From positions 99,135-163,134 of the forward strand of contig NZ_ML660100.1 of assembly GCF_007004655.1 (NCBI RefSeq): a stretch of 64,000 nt of DNA, in the 5' to 3' direction. The DNA comes from Exilibacterium tricleocarpae. Lineage in GTDB: Bacteria > Pseudomonadota > Gammaproteobacteria > Pseudomonadales > Cellvibrionaceae. The notes beneath the pieces were generated by a model that searched no databases, was not told where the DNA came from, and saw nothing but the letters and a program-made list of their open reading frames with translations. The translations under genes and the position numbers were made by a program. Shown here piece after piece: positions 40,235 through 48,671 of this stretch. The stretch's first letter is position 1. Each line of letters starts with the position of its first letter.

Positions 40235-40552
40235 GATAAAAATCCTATCCTTGGATTCTTTCTGGATTAAGCCACTACAACCTGCCGTATGGCTGTGACA
40301 TATTTTGATTGTAGCAAGCTGCTTTTTTCAGAACAACGGTGTCTGAAAGAGGCTTGCGCATCACAGGTGCTCGGGACTCTAGAGAACCTGCGGCCGGCTA
40401 TATCGATGTTTGTCGAGCATACCGGTGGGCCGAAAAATTAGCACTGTTTTTTGCGGAGCTGTTCCCTCGGCACTACTCTAAAACACATTGGCGTATTGTT
40501 CTGCGTTAACACAGTACACGGGGAAAATGCTGAGTCGCTGCTAAGGCTGACA
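40235..40552. other. Spacer between the GspH-type pilin and pilR
   Basis: This 318-bp stretch has no gene that I can support. It should hold the promoter of the minus-strand pilin gene and the 3' end of the pilSR transcript. I see no clear terminator or repeat in it. Confidence 0.5.
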
Positions 40553-41917
40553 TCAGTCGTCCTCAAGCCCCAACTTTTTCAACCGATACCGCAGCGACCG
40601 AAAACTGATGCCAAGCGCCTTAGCGGCATTGGTTTTATTCCATTTGGCCCGCTCCAGGGCCTCCAGCAACAGCTCCCTCTCAATGTCCTCCAGATAGTGA
40701 TCCAGGCTCTCATCCCCCGCTATTGGGCGCGCCTTACTTGCGCCGGATGGCGACGGTGTCGCGTGGCCGTCCATGGCGGGCGACAGTGACAAATCCTTAG
40801 CGTCGATCTCATCACCGTCACACAGCGTGTAGGCCCGCTCCAGAATATTTTCAAGCTCGCGCACATTGCCGGGAAAGCGGTAGCCGCGCAGCGTCTCCAG
40901 TGCCGCTGCGGACAAATGCACGGCCGGCGCATTGAGTTCCCGCGCCAGGCGCTCGAGAAAAAAATCAGACAGCGGCTCCAGATCCTCGAGCCGATCCCTG
41001 AGGCTCGGCACCTTCAGCTCTATGACGTTGATGCGGTAAAACAAATCGTTGCGGAAACGATTGGCAGTGATCTCGGCCAGCAGATCTTTATGGGTGGCGC
41101 TGAGAATACGCACGTCCACGCGAATCTCCTCCTGCGCGCCAATCGGTCGCACAGCCTTTTCCTGAATCGCACGCAGGAGTTTAACCTGCATATCCAGCGG
41201 CAGGTCCGCCACTTCATCGAGGAACAGAGTGCCGCCGTCGGCTGCCTGGAACAGCCCCTGCTTATCCTGATGGGCCCCGGTAAAACTGCCTTTCTTATGG
41301 CCAAAGAACTCACTTTCCATCAGCTCGGTGGGAATCGCACCGCAGTTTACCGGTATAAACGGACCGCTGCCGCGGGGACCTTGGTAGTGGATGCTGCGGG
41401 CTACCAGCTCTTTACCGCTGCCCGATTCGCCGCTGATATAGATAGGCGCCTGCGAACGGGCCAGCTTGTCGATTTTCTTTTGCAGCTTTCTGATCTCACC
41501 GGAATTGCCGATCAGCAGCGTGGATATTTCGCTTTTTTCCCGACTCGACTGACCCGCTGTCAGTGCACTGCTGACCAGTTTTCTCAAATTTTCCAGGTCC
41601 ACAGGCTTCGACAAAAAATCAAAAGCGCCTGCTTTCATCGCCTCGATGGCGATATCCATATTGCCGTGGGCGGTAAACACCGCCACCGGCAGTTGCGGCG
41701 TGTGCTTTTGGATTTCCTTGACCAATTCGATGCCGTTGCCGTCAGGCAGCTTCAAGTCGGTTAAGCACAGGTGATAGTCGTTGTGCTCCAGGAGCTTTCT
41801 CGCCTTTGACAGATTCTCGGCGCAGTGGGCGTCGATCTGCATACGCCCCAGCGTGATTTCCAGCAGTTCGCGAATGTCCGGTTCATCGTCGATAATCAAA
41901 GCCAGTGATTGGGTCAT
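40553..41917 (-). CDS. pilR: Sigma-54-dependent response regulator PilR
   Basis: This 454-residue NtrC-family activator normally switches on pilA transcription with sigma-54. The receiver domain has LTDLKLPDGNG with Asp near residue 53. The AAA+ domain has Walker A GESGSGKE near residue 166, a GSFTGA loop (Ser for Ala) and FLDEVADLP. The C-terminal Fis-type helix-turn-helix reads NKTNAAKALGISFRSLRYRL. I chose the ATG at 41917 (MTQSLALIIDDEPD), seven bases after pilS. Confidence 0.96.
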   Translation of the reverse strand: MTQSLALIIDDEPDIRELLEITLGRMQIDAHCAENLSKARKLLEHNDYHLCLTDLKLPDGNGIELVKEIQKHTPQLPVAVFTAHGNMDIAIEAMKAGAFDFLSKPVDLENLRKLVSSALTAGQSSREKSEISTLLIGNSGEIRKLQKKIDKLARSQAPIYISGESGSGKELVARSIHYQGPRGSGPFIPVNCGAIPTELMESEFFGHKKGSFTGAHQDKQGLFQAADGGTLFLDEVADLPLDMQVKLLRAIQEKAVRPIGAQEEIRVDVRILSATHKDLLAEITANRFRNDLFYRINVIELKVPSLRDRLEDLEPLSDFFLERLARELNAPAVHLSAAALETLRGYRFPGNVRELENILERAYTLCDGDEIDAKDLSLSPAMDGHATPSPSGASKARPIAGDESLDHYLEDIERELLLEALERAKWNKTNAAKALGISFRSLRYRLKKLGLEDD

Positions 41918-41924
41918 GGCGGGC

Positions 41925-43544
41925 CTAAAAGATGCGTTGGTAGTGGGTGAGATCAATTCTAAAACAGCTCTTGCCGGCTGTGTTCATATAATAGGTCAGC
42001 GATGCCTGGTTGGCTTCGCAGAGTTCTTTGGAGATGTACAACCCCAGACCCGAGCCGGTCGCCTCGGTGGTAAAAAACGGCTCGAAGATGTGGGCGATAT
42101 GCTCCCCGCTGATCCCGGCGCCGTCGTCGACGACTTCGATATACGGCAGGTCGGTGACCTCATCGGTGCCCGCCTTGAGCAGCAGGTGGTGATTGCCGGT
42201 ATGACTGTGGCTGTGGCGCAAGCCGTTTTCACAGAGGTTGGTCACGACCTGCGTCAACTGGCTGGGGTCCACTTTGGTTTTGATATCGGCCGACTGTAAC
42301 TCCAGATCGATCGAGACATCCCGATTGCCGGTAAAGTCGTTGAGAAAGCTGTTGAGGTAATCGGCCAGGTTGACGACTTCCGGCTGCGCCGATTTGCGTC
42401 GCGACAACTGCAGCACATTTTCAATAATGTGATTGACCCGCTTGGAGTGATTCTGAATGATTTCCGTCATCCGGGTGTCCTTGCCGTCGATAGTCGGCGA
42501 TTCGCTCAACAGCTGGCTGGCGTGGCTGATAGCGGCCAGCGGGTTGCGCACTTCGTGGGCGATACTGGCGGTCAAGCGCCCCAGTGAGGCGAGCTTGAGC
42601 TGTTGCGCCTGCTGGGCCATCAGGCGACTGTCCTCGATAAAGATCAGCGTATCGGCCTGGTCGTGGGGCTCGAGGCGGGAAAAGCTGATGCGCAGTTCGC
42701 GACCGCTGCCGTCGATATTGATACCGGCGGAGCGGGTGTGGGGGTAGGCCCGCCAGGTGTTCAACTGCTCTTCGAGGTAGGGAATATCACTGAGGGGGCG
42801 CGGCGCATCCAGGTAACTGCTGTCGTGGTGTAGCAATTGGGTGGCAGCCTGGTTGCACAGCACGATGTCGTTGTGCTGATTGACGACGATAATCCCGGTG
42901 CGCATCCGCTCGACAATCAGGTGGGTCAGGCGTTGCTGGTGTTCAGCCTGGCGCGATTGCTCCGCCGCCGCCAGGGTGGTGGACTTGATGCGGTTGGCCA
43001 GGTAGCGAAATGTCCAGGCGCTGATAAAGAGCAAAATACCGAGTGTACCGGCGGAAAACAGCTCTTTGTTGCTGGAACTGGTGGTGTAGGCGTTGATCAC
43101 GCTCTGGCCGATAACCATCAGGCTGGCAAGCGCCGCCAGCGCGGTACTGATCTGGCCGGTAATAAAGATGCTGCCGGCGGCGACGCAGACCAGCAGCAGG
43201 TAGCCCAGTCCGCTGTCGACGCCGCCGCTGGCATGCATCAACAGGGTGATGGCGCCGATGTCGATGCAAAGCATGGCAAAGATGTGTTCGGTTTTCGGCG
43301 CGAACTGGCGTTTCCACAACAGCATCAACGTCAGCAGATTAAATGCCGTATAGGTTACCGACGTGTAGAAAAAAGCCTGCGGATTATGGGTGCCCAACAC
43401 TTCGGAAAATACACCGGTGCCGTACATCACCCACAACAGGCTGCTGAGCATCAGGCGGTAGTAGGCGTAGACTCCCAGCAGGTCGTAGTTGCTGTAGACC
43501 GACGCTATCGGTTGTGATGTCGCCGGCAGGTGGTTGCTTTGCAT
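41925..43544 (-). CDS. pilS: Sensor histidine kinase PilS
   Basis: This 539-residue inner-membrane kinase is partner of PilR. About six hydrophobic segments (residues 25-190) lead into a PAS domain (IIVVNQHNDIVLCNQAA). HisKA is SIAHEVRNPLAAISHA with His near residue 328, and the ATPase boxes are NLCENGLRHS, DDGAGIS and GSGLGLYIS. Gene order pilS-pilR is standard. No strong Shine-Dalgarno is visible at the 43544 start; the upstream sequence is the A-rich repeat. Confidence 0.95.
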   Translation of the reverse strand: MQSNHLPATSQPIASVYSNYDLLGVYAYYRLMLSSLLWVMYGTGVFSEVLGTHNPQAFFYTSVTYTAFNLLTLMLLWKRQFAPKTEHIFAMLCIDIGAITLLMHASGGVDSGLGYLLLVCVAAGSIFITGQISTALAALASLMVIGQSVINAYTTSSSNKELFSAGTLGILLFISAWTFRYLANRIKSTTLAAAEQSRQAEHQQRLTHLIVERMRTGIIVVNQHNDIVLCNQAATQLLHHDSSYLDAPRPLSDIPYLEEQLNTWRAYPHTRSAGINIDGSGRELRISFSRLEPHDQADTLIFIEDSRLMAQQAQQLKLASLGRLTASIAHEVRNPLAAISHASQLLSESPTIDGKDTRMTEIIQNHSKRVNHIIENVLQLSRRKSAQPEVVNLADYLNSFLNDFTGNRDVSIDLELQSADIKTKVDPSQLTQVVTNLCENGLRHSHSHTGNHHLLLKAGTDEVTDLPYIEVVDDGAGISGEHIAHIFEPFFTTEATGSGLGLYISKELCEANQASLTYYMNTAGKSCFRIDLTHYQRIF

Positions 43545-43546
43545 AG

Positions 43547-43620
43547 AGCTATAGTAAAAAGAGCTATGTAATCGAAAAAACTATGTAGTAGAAAAAATTA
43601 TGTAGTAAAAAACCATAGTA
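43547..43620. repeat. Degenerate A-rich repeat upstream of pilS
   Basis: Three to four copies of a 17-18-nt unit (ctatgtagtagaaaaaa and variants) lie directly before the pilS start codon, within the pilS-nadE divergent spacer (43545-43776). It belongs to the same class of decaying short repeats seen elsewhere in this window. Confidence 0.75.
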
Positions 43621-43776
43621 GCGAACCGATTTCGGGTCATAACGCCAGCATATAGGTTATCTCAGTGCTCTGGAGGAAGATAGTAGCGCGGGTTAATTTT
43701 GCCAAACCGGGACCGATGCGGGAAAATAGCGCGGCCGGCAAACCCGCTGAGCGCAGACCGTTAAACAGAGGCAGAT

Positions 43777-45405
43777 ATGTCGACGCTGAAGATTGTAATG
43801 GCGCAGGTAAATACGTTGGTAGGGGACATTCCCGGCAACACGGAGTTGGTGCTGAGTGCGGTCCGTCGCGCCTGTGAAGAGCATCGGGCCGATATCGTTG
43901 TGTTTCCCGAGCTTACCCTGACCGGTTACCCGCCGGAGGACCTACTGTTGCGACCGAGCCTGGCGCCGCGGGTGCAGCGCGGGTTGGAGCGACTCAAGGC
44001 GGCGGCACCGCCCGCTCTGGTGGTGGTGGGTTACCCGCGGGTGGTGGCGGGGCGGGTCTTCAATATGGCGGGCGCGTTTGCCGGCGGTGAACTGCTGGCA
44101 GAGTACGCCAAGCAGTGCTTGCCGAACTATCAGGTTTTTGATGAGAAGCGCTATTTTGTCGCCGGCGACAAGCCCTGTGTGCTTGACTGGCAGGGCGTAC
44201 CGATTGCACTGACCATCTGTGAAGATATCTGGTTTCCCGAGCCCACCCGCCAGGCCCGCCAGGCCGGCGCCCGCCTGATGCTCAACCTCAACTCCTCCCC
44301 TTTTCATAGCGGTAAGGTCAAGGAGCGTCTGGACCACCTGGTCGCCAGGACCACCGAAGGCAATATGCCGATCGTCTATGTTAACCAGGTGGGCGGCCAG
44401 GACGAATTGGTGTTCGACGGCAGCTCCATGGCCGTCGACGCCCGGGGGGTATTGGCGATGCAGGCACCGGCCTTCGAGGAGGGGCTGTATCCGCTGGCGC
44501 TCGAGACCGACGGTCGCGAAGTGAGCCTGCCGCCCCAGACCCTGGCGCCGCAACCCGATCATCTGGGCGCCATCTACCAGGCACTGGTGGTGGGGGTGCG
44601 CGACTATGTCGACAAGAACGGTTTCAACGGGGTGGTGTTGGGGTTGTCCGGCGGTATCGATTCGGCGCTGACGCTGGCGGTGGCGGTGGACGCCCTCGGC
44701 AAAGAGCGGGTCGAGGCGATCATGATGCCGTTTCGCTACACCTCGCAGTTGAGCCGGGACGATGCCGCGGATGAAGCCGAGCGGCTTGGTGTTGCCTACC
44801 GCTCTATCAGTATCGAACCGATGTACGAAGCGTTTATGGGAGCCCTGGAGGAAGTCTTCGAGGGCACCCGGCGCGATACCACCGAGGAGAACCTGCAGGC
44901 GCGCTGCCGCGGTGTATTGCTGATGGCGGTTTCCAACAAGAAAGGTTGCCTGGTATTGACCACCGGTAACAAAAGCGAAATGGCGGTCGGTTACTCCACG
45001 CTTTACGGCGATATGGCCGGCGGCTTCGATGTGCTGAAAGACGTGCCCAAGGTTTTGGTCTTTGAACTGGCCCGTTACCGCAATACCCTCGGGGCAGTCA
45101 TTCCGGAGAGCGTGATCGAGCGACCGCCTTCAGCGGAACTGGCACCGGATCAAAAAGACGAGGACAGCCTGCCGCCCTACACCGAGTTGGACCGTATTCT
45201 GGAGCTGTATGTTGAGCGCGATTTCAGCGCCGATGCGATAGTGGCGGAGGGGTTTGAGCGCGCTCAGGTCGAGCGCGTGTTGCGCCTGGTGGATATCAAC
45301 GAATACAAACGCCGGCAGGCGCCGATCGGGGTCAGAATCACCCAGCGCGGTTTTGGCCGCGACCGCCGCTACCCCATCACCAACGGCTGGAAGCTTGGGG
45401 ACTAG
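43777..45405 (+). CDS. nadE: Glutamine-dependent NAD+ synthetase
   Basis: This 542-residue cytosolic enzyme makes NAD+ from nicotinic acid adenine dinucleotide. The N-terminal nitrilase-type glutaminase domain carries the Glu-Lys-Cys triad: FPELTLTGYPPEDLL (Glu about 46), EYAKQCLP (Lys about 111) and LTICEDIW (Cys about 148). The C-terminal synthetase domain has the P-loop LSGGIDSALTL near residue 290 and TTGNKSEMAVGYSTLYGD. Its product supplies the NADH pool oxidised by complex I. Confidence 0.97.
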   Translation: MSTLKIVMAQVNTLVGDIPGNTELVLSAVRRACEEHRADIVVFPELTLTGYPPEDLLLRPSLAPRVQRGLERLKAAAPPALVVVGYPRVVAGRVFNMAGAFAGGELLAEYAKQCLPNYQVFDEKRYFVAGDKPCVLDWQGVPIALTICEDIWFPEPTRQARQAGARLMLNLNSSPFHSGKVKERLDHLVARTTEGNMPIVYVNQVGGQDELVFDGSSMAVDARGVLAMQAPAFEEGLYPLALETDGREVSLPPQTLAPQPDHLGAIYQALVVGVRDYVDKNGFNGVVLGLSGGIDSALTLAVAVDALGKERVEAIMMPFRYTSQLSRDDAADEAERLGVAYRSISIEPMYEAFMGALEEVFEGTRRDTTEENLQARCRGVLLMAVSNKKGCLVLTTGNKSEMAVGYSTLYGDMAGGFDVLKDVPKVLVFELARYRNTLGAVIPESVIERPPSAELAPDQKDEDSLPPYTELDRILELYVERDFSADAIVAEGFERAQVERVLRLVDINEYKRRQAPIGVRITQRGFGRDRRYPITNGWKLGD

Positions 45406-45434
45406 CACCTGTTTTCACTAATTGAGCCGGGGCC

Positions 45435-46412
45435 TCAATCCACCAGCCCGAATGTCACCCACTTGAGCCAGGAGCCACTCTCCTTTTCTGCCGTCCGGTC
45501 CAGGTTTTCGGGTGCTTTCCTGAACTCGGGATTGTAGAGCTCCCGGGTGTCGAAGCCGGGTGGCTCTCTTTTATCAAACAGGCCGAACGTCACTTTACTG
45601 ATCCAGCTCTCACCCACGGCAACCGCACCGTAATCGTAGTTGAAGACACCGTTTTCCAGTGCCGGATGGTTGGGGTAGTTGGTGTGCAACACTTTGATGG
45701 CGGCATCGGACAGTTCCTGCATGCCGAGCAGGTAATAGCCCTGGGCCATCACCGCCAGGGCGTCCGGCACCGCCGGGGTTTGCTGGAAGTTCTCCACCAC
45801 GAAGCGGCCGCGGTTAGTAGCGGCCAGGTAGGCGCCGCGCCGGAAATAGTAGTTGGCGACGTGAATCTCGGAGCGCGCCAGCAGGTTGCGCAGGTAGATC
45901 ATGCGCTTTTTGGCATCCGGCGCGTAGCTGCTGTCCGGGTAGCGGGCCAGCAGTTGGGCGAAATGGGCGAAGGATTCGCGGGCCAGGCCGGGGTCCCGCT
46001 GGGTCAGATCCGTGGGCACAAACCGCTCGAACAGGCTGTTGCCCTCGGTGAAGGAGGCCAGCCCCTTCATATAATAGGCGTAGTCGACGTTGCGGTGCTG
46101 GGGGTGCAGGCGAATAAAGCGGTCGGCTGCTGCGGTCGCCGCTTCGTGCTCGAAGTTTTTGTAGTAGGCGTAAATGAGTTCCAGTTGCGCCTGTTCGGCG
46201 TAGGCGCCGAACGGGAAGTTTTCCTCCAGGGCCTGCAGGTTCTGGATCGCAAACTCCCATTGGTTGGCCCGCAGTTGTTTCTGTGCGGCTTCGTAAAAAT
46301 CCTGTTCCGTGACGCCCTTGGGTTCGCGCGGCTCGTTGCTCGAGCAGGCTCCCAACAGCAGGCTGACGGCGATAACGCCGAGTGAAAAAGCCGATAACAT
46401 TAACCTTCGCAT
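45435..46412 (-). CDS. bamD: Outer membrane assembly lipoprotein BamD
   Basis: This 325-residue lipoprotein of the BAM complex has a signal peptide with lipobox LLGAC (lipidated Cys23). TPR-like helical repeats follow (FYEAAQKQLRANQWEFAIQN, EQAQLELIYAYYKNFEHEAA). It is longer than E. coli BamD (245). The C-terminal extension holds two copies of a W-x-x-VTFGL-x-D motif (WISKVTFGLFD, WLKWVTFGLVD). It is convergent with nadE (29-bp gap). Confidence 0.95.
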   Translation of the reverse strand: MRRLMLSAFSLGVIAVSLLLGACSSNEPREPKGVTEQDFYEAAQKQLRANQWEFAIQNLQALEENFPFGAYAEQAQLELIYAYYKNFEHEAATAAADRFIRLHPQHRNVDYAYYMKGLASFTEGNSLFERFVPTDLTQRDPGLARESFAHFAQLLARYPDSSYAPDAKKRMIYLRNLLARSEIHVANYYFRRGAYLAATNRGRFVVENFQQTPAVPDALAVMAQGYYLLGMQELSDAAIKVLHTNYPNHPALENGVFNYDYGAVAVGESWISKVTFGLFDKREPPGFDTRELYNPEFRKAPENLDRTAEKESGSWLKWVTFGLVD

Positions 46413-46820
46413 AAATCTGTGACTCTACCTCTGTATTGTGCCCATCGCTTAATCGGGTATGGCCGCGCGCAAACCGGTTGCGGACTGCCTGTTGGCTGGG
46501 AAAGTTGTTTCGTCGATATTCGCGACAAATGCCGACACAATACCGGTGAATACCCAAGCTTGTTGTTATTTTCGCCACCGCTTTGCGGTGCGGGTGGCCA
46601 AAGGCGCCTAAAGATAACGACAGTCGCCTGTATAATTAAAGGCGCCTATTTAACCATAGTGGGGGCTGATGACTAAAGCCCTGTTATCATATCAGCGCCT
46701 CGGGCGTCAAAGTCCGATGGTTGTGGCGCCGGTCCCGCAGCCACCGGCGGCGATTCGAAGGTAGTCGTTCAGCGCCGGTCAGTCAAAGTATCAGCAAGGT
46801 AAATAAGGTATACCCCGCCA
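46413..46820. other. bamD-rluD divergent spacer
   Basis: This 408-bp gene-free stretch contains start signals for both genes. A TATAAT at about 46632-46637 lies between two copies of aaaggcgccta, a direct repeat with a palindromic ggcgcc centre. This could be a plus-strand -10 box flanked by operator sites, but no good -35 is present. I see no RNA gene. Confidence 0.4.
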
Positions 46821-47765
46821 ATGACCCAGACGATAGAGCAGCACACCCGAGTACCGGAAACCAGTGCCGGTGTGCGTTTGGACCAGGCTGCCGCCGAATT
46901 GTTTCCCGACTTCTCCCGCTCCCGGCTGCAGGCCTGGATCAAGGCGGGCGCGCTGCGGGTCAACGGCGCCGCGGCGCGGCCGCGGGACAAACTGCTCGGC
47001 GGCGAAGCCCTGTCTCTGTGCGCGCAGCTCCAGCAGCAGGGCGATTGGGAGGCCCAGGATATGGCCCTGGATGTGGTCTACGAGGACGCCGAGCTGCTGG
47101 TGGTCAATAAACCCGCCAATCTGGTGGTGCACCCGGCGGCGGGCAACCGCAGCGGCACCCTGTTGAATGCCCTGCTGCACCGGGTGCCGGCCCTCACCGA
47201 GCTGCCACGGGCCGGCATTGTCCACCGCCTCGACAAGGACACTACCGGGCTGATGGTGGTCGCCAAGAGCCTGCCGGCCCATACCAGCCTGGTGGCGCAA
47301 TTGCAGGCCCGCAGCGTCAGCCGGGAGTATGAGGCGGTGGTGCAGGGCGCGTTGACCGGTGGCGGCAACGTTGAAGCGCCGATTGGCAGACACCCCAAAC
47401 AGCGCAAAAAGATGGCGGTGGTGGCGGGCGGCAAAGCCGCCGTTACCCACTACCGGGTACTGGAGCGTTTTGCCGGGCATACCCATGTCCGACTGCGGTT
47501 GGAGACCGGGCGCACCCACCAAATCCGGGTGCATATGGCGCATATCGGCTATCCGCTGGTCGGTGACGCTACCTACGGCGGGCGCCTGAGGTTGCCGAAG
47601 CAGGCCAGCGCCGTACTGACAGAGTGTTTGCGTGACTTTCCCCGCCAGGCTTTGCACGCCGCCGGACTCGGGTTGCAGCACCCTGCCAGCGGTGAGTTGC
47701 TGCACTGGCGTGCCCCCCGGCCCGATGATTTTGAGCGATTGCTGGCGGTGCTGCACAGTGGTTGA
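46821..47765 (+). CDS. rluD: 23S rRNA pseudouridine synthase RluD
   Basis: This 314-residue enzyme (E. coli 326) forms pseudouridines in helix 69 of 23S rRNA. An N-terminal S4 domain (VRLDQAAAELFPDFSRSRLQ) is followed by the catalytic domain with HRLDKDTTGLMVVAK (nucleophilic Asp about 138) and GRTHQIRVHMAH. The order bamD (divergent), rluD, pgeF, clpB matches pseudomonads. Confidence 0.96.
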   Translation: MTQTIEQHTRVPETSAGVRLDQAAAELFPDFSRSRLQAWIKAGALRVNGAAARPRDKLLGGEALSLCAQLQQQGDWEAQDMALDVVYEDAELLVVNKPANLVVHPAAGNRSGTLLNALLHRVPALTELPRAGIVHRLDKDTTGLMVVAKSLPAHTSLVAQLQARSVSREYEAVVQGALTGGGNVEAPIGRHPKQRKKMAVVAGGKAAVTHYRVLERFAGHTHVRLRLETGRTHQIRVHMAHIGYPLVGDATYGGRLRLPKQASAVLTECLRDFPRQALHAAGLGLQHPASGELLHWRAPRPDDFERLLAVLHSG

Positions 47766-47801
47766 GCCGGCCGGTTGCCACGCGAGGCGAGGACAGCAGC
47801 C

Positions 47802-48578
47802 ATGACCGATGCCGATTTGTTGCCCCTGGTCCCCGACTGGCCTGCGCCCGCGTCGGTGCAGGCTCGCATCACTACCCGGGCGGGCGGGTACAGCCGTGTG
47901 CCTTACGACAGCAATAATTTAGGTCTTCATGTGGGCGACGATCCGGTGCCAGTGGGTAAAAACCGGGCGGCATTGACGCTCGACTGCGATCTCGAGGCTA
48001 TTCAGTGGCTGCGGCAAGTGCACGGTACCGATGTGTGTGAGGCGCGGCCGGGGGAGGGGGAGCAGACCGCTGACGGCTGCTTTACCCGCGCCACCGGGCT
48101 GGCCTGTAGCGTGTTGACGGCCGACTGTCTGCCGGTGCTGGTCTGCGACCGGCGCGGTACCCAGGTGGCGGCCCTGCACGCCGGCTGGCGTGGCCTGGCG
48201 GGCGGTATTATCGCCAGCGGCCTGGCGACTTTCGATACGGCGCCGGCGGGGCTGATGGCCTATCTGGGGCCGGCTATCGGGCCGGCCCATTTCGAAGTGG
48301 GCGGTGAAGTGCGGGAGGCGTTTATGGCCGCGGCGCGCAACCCGGCGCAGCGCCGCGCCGCCGCCGCGGCATTCACGCCGGCAAGAGCGCGCCGCGGTCA
48401 TTACTTTGCCGATCTCTATGCCCTGGCCCGGGCCGAACTCACTGCTCTCGGCGTCGGCGAGGTTTATGGCGGCGGTGACTGCACCTTTGCGCAGTCGCAG
48501 CGGTTTTACTCCTATCGCCGCGACGGTATTACCGGTCGTATGGCGAGCCTGGTGTGGTTGAGCGCCGATTGCAGTTGA
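47802..48578 (+). CDS. pgeF: Multicopper/laccase-domain protein PgeF (YfiH family)
   Basis: This 258-residue protein has the YfiH/LACC1 fold. Members act as purine nucleoside phosphorylase/adenosine deaminase or as peptidoglycan-editing oxidases (family knowledge). The metal-site motifs TADCLPVLV, AALHAGWRGLAGG and YLGPAIGPAHFEVG are present. The ATG at 47802 has a GAGG/AGGA stretch upstream. It is 36 bp after rluD and probably co-transcribed with it. Confidence 0.93.
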   Translation: MTDADLLPLVPDWPAPASVQARITTRAGGYSRVPYDSNNLGLHVGDDPVPVGKNRAALTLDCDLEAIQWLRQVHGTDVCEARPGEGEQTADGCFTRATGLACSVLTADCLPVLVCDRRGTQVAALHAGWRGLAGGIIASGLATFDTAPAGLMAYLGPAIGPAHFEVGGEVREAFMAAARNPAQRRAAAAAFTPARARRGHYFADLYALARAELTALGVGEVYGGGDCTFAQSQRFYSYRRDGITGRMASLVWLSADCS

Positions 48579-48606
48579 CGCAGGTCAAGCTAATCGAGAC
48601 GCGATT

Positions 48607-48634
48607 GTTGAATTTCTCCGCCGCGCCCCCAAAT
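48607..48634 (+). promoter_or_regulatory. Candidate heat-shock (sigma-32) promoter of clpB
   Basis: GTTGAATT (from 48607) and CCCCCAAAT (48626-48634) resemble the sigma-32 boxes CTTGAAA and CCCCATnT, with about 11-12 nt between them. The position just before clpB, a classic heat-shock gene, supports the reading. It matches the consensus only in part. Confidence 0.5.
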
Positions 48635-48671
48635 TTCAGGGAGGAAGCCTTTGGAAAAAGTGGGGTAGCCC

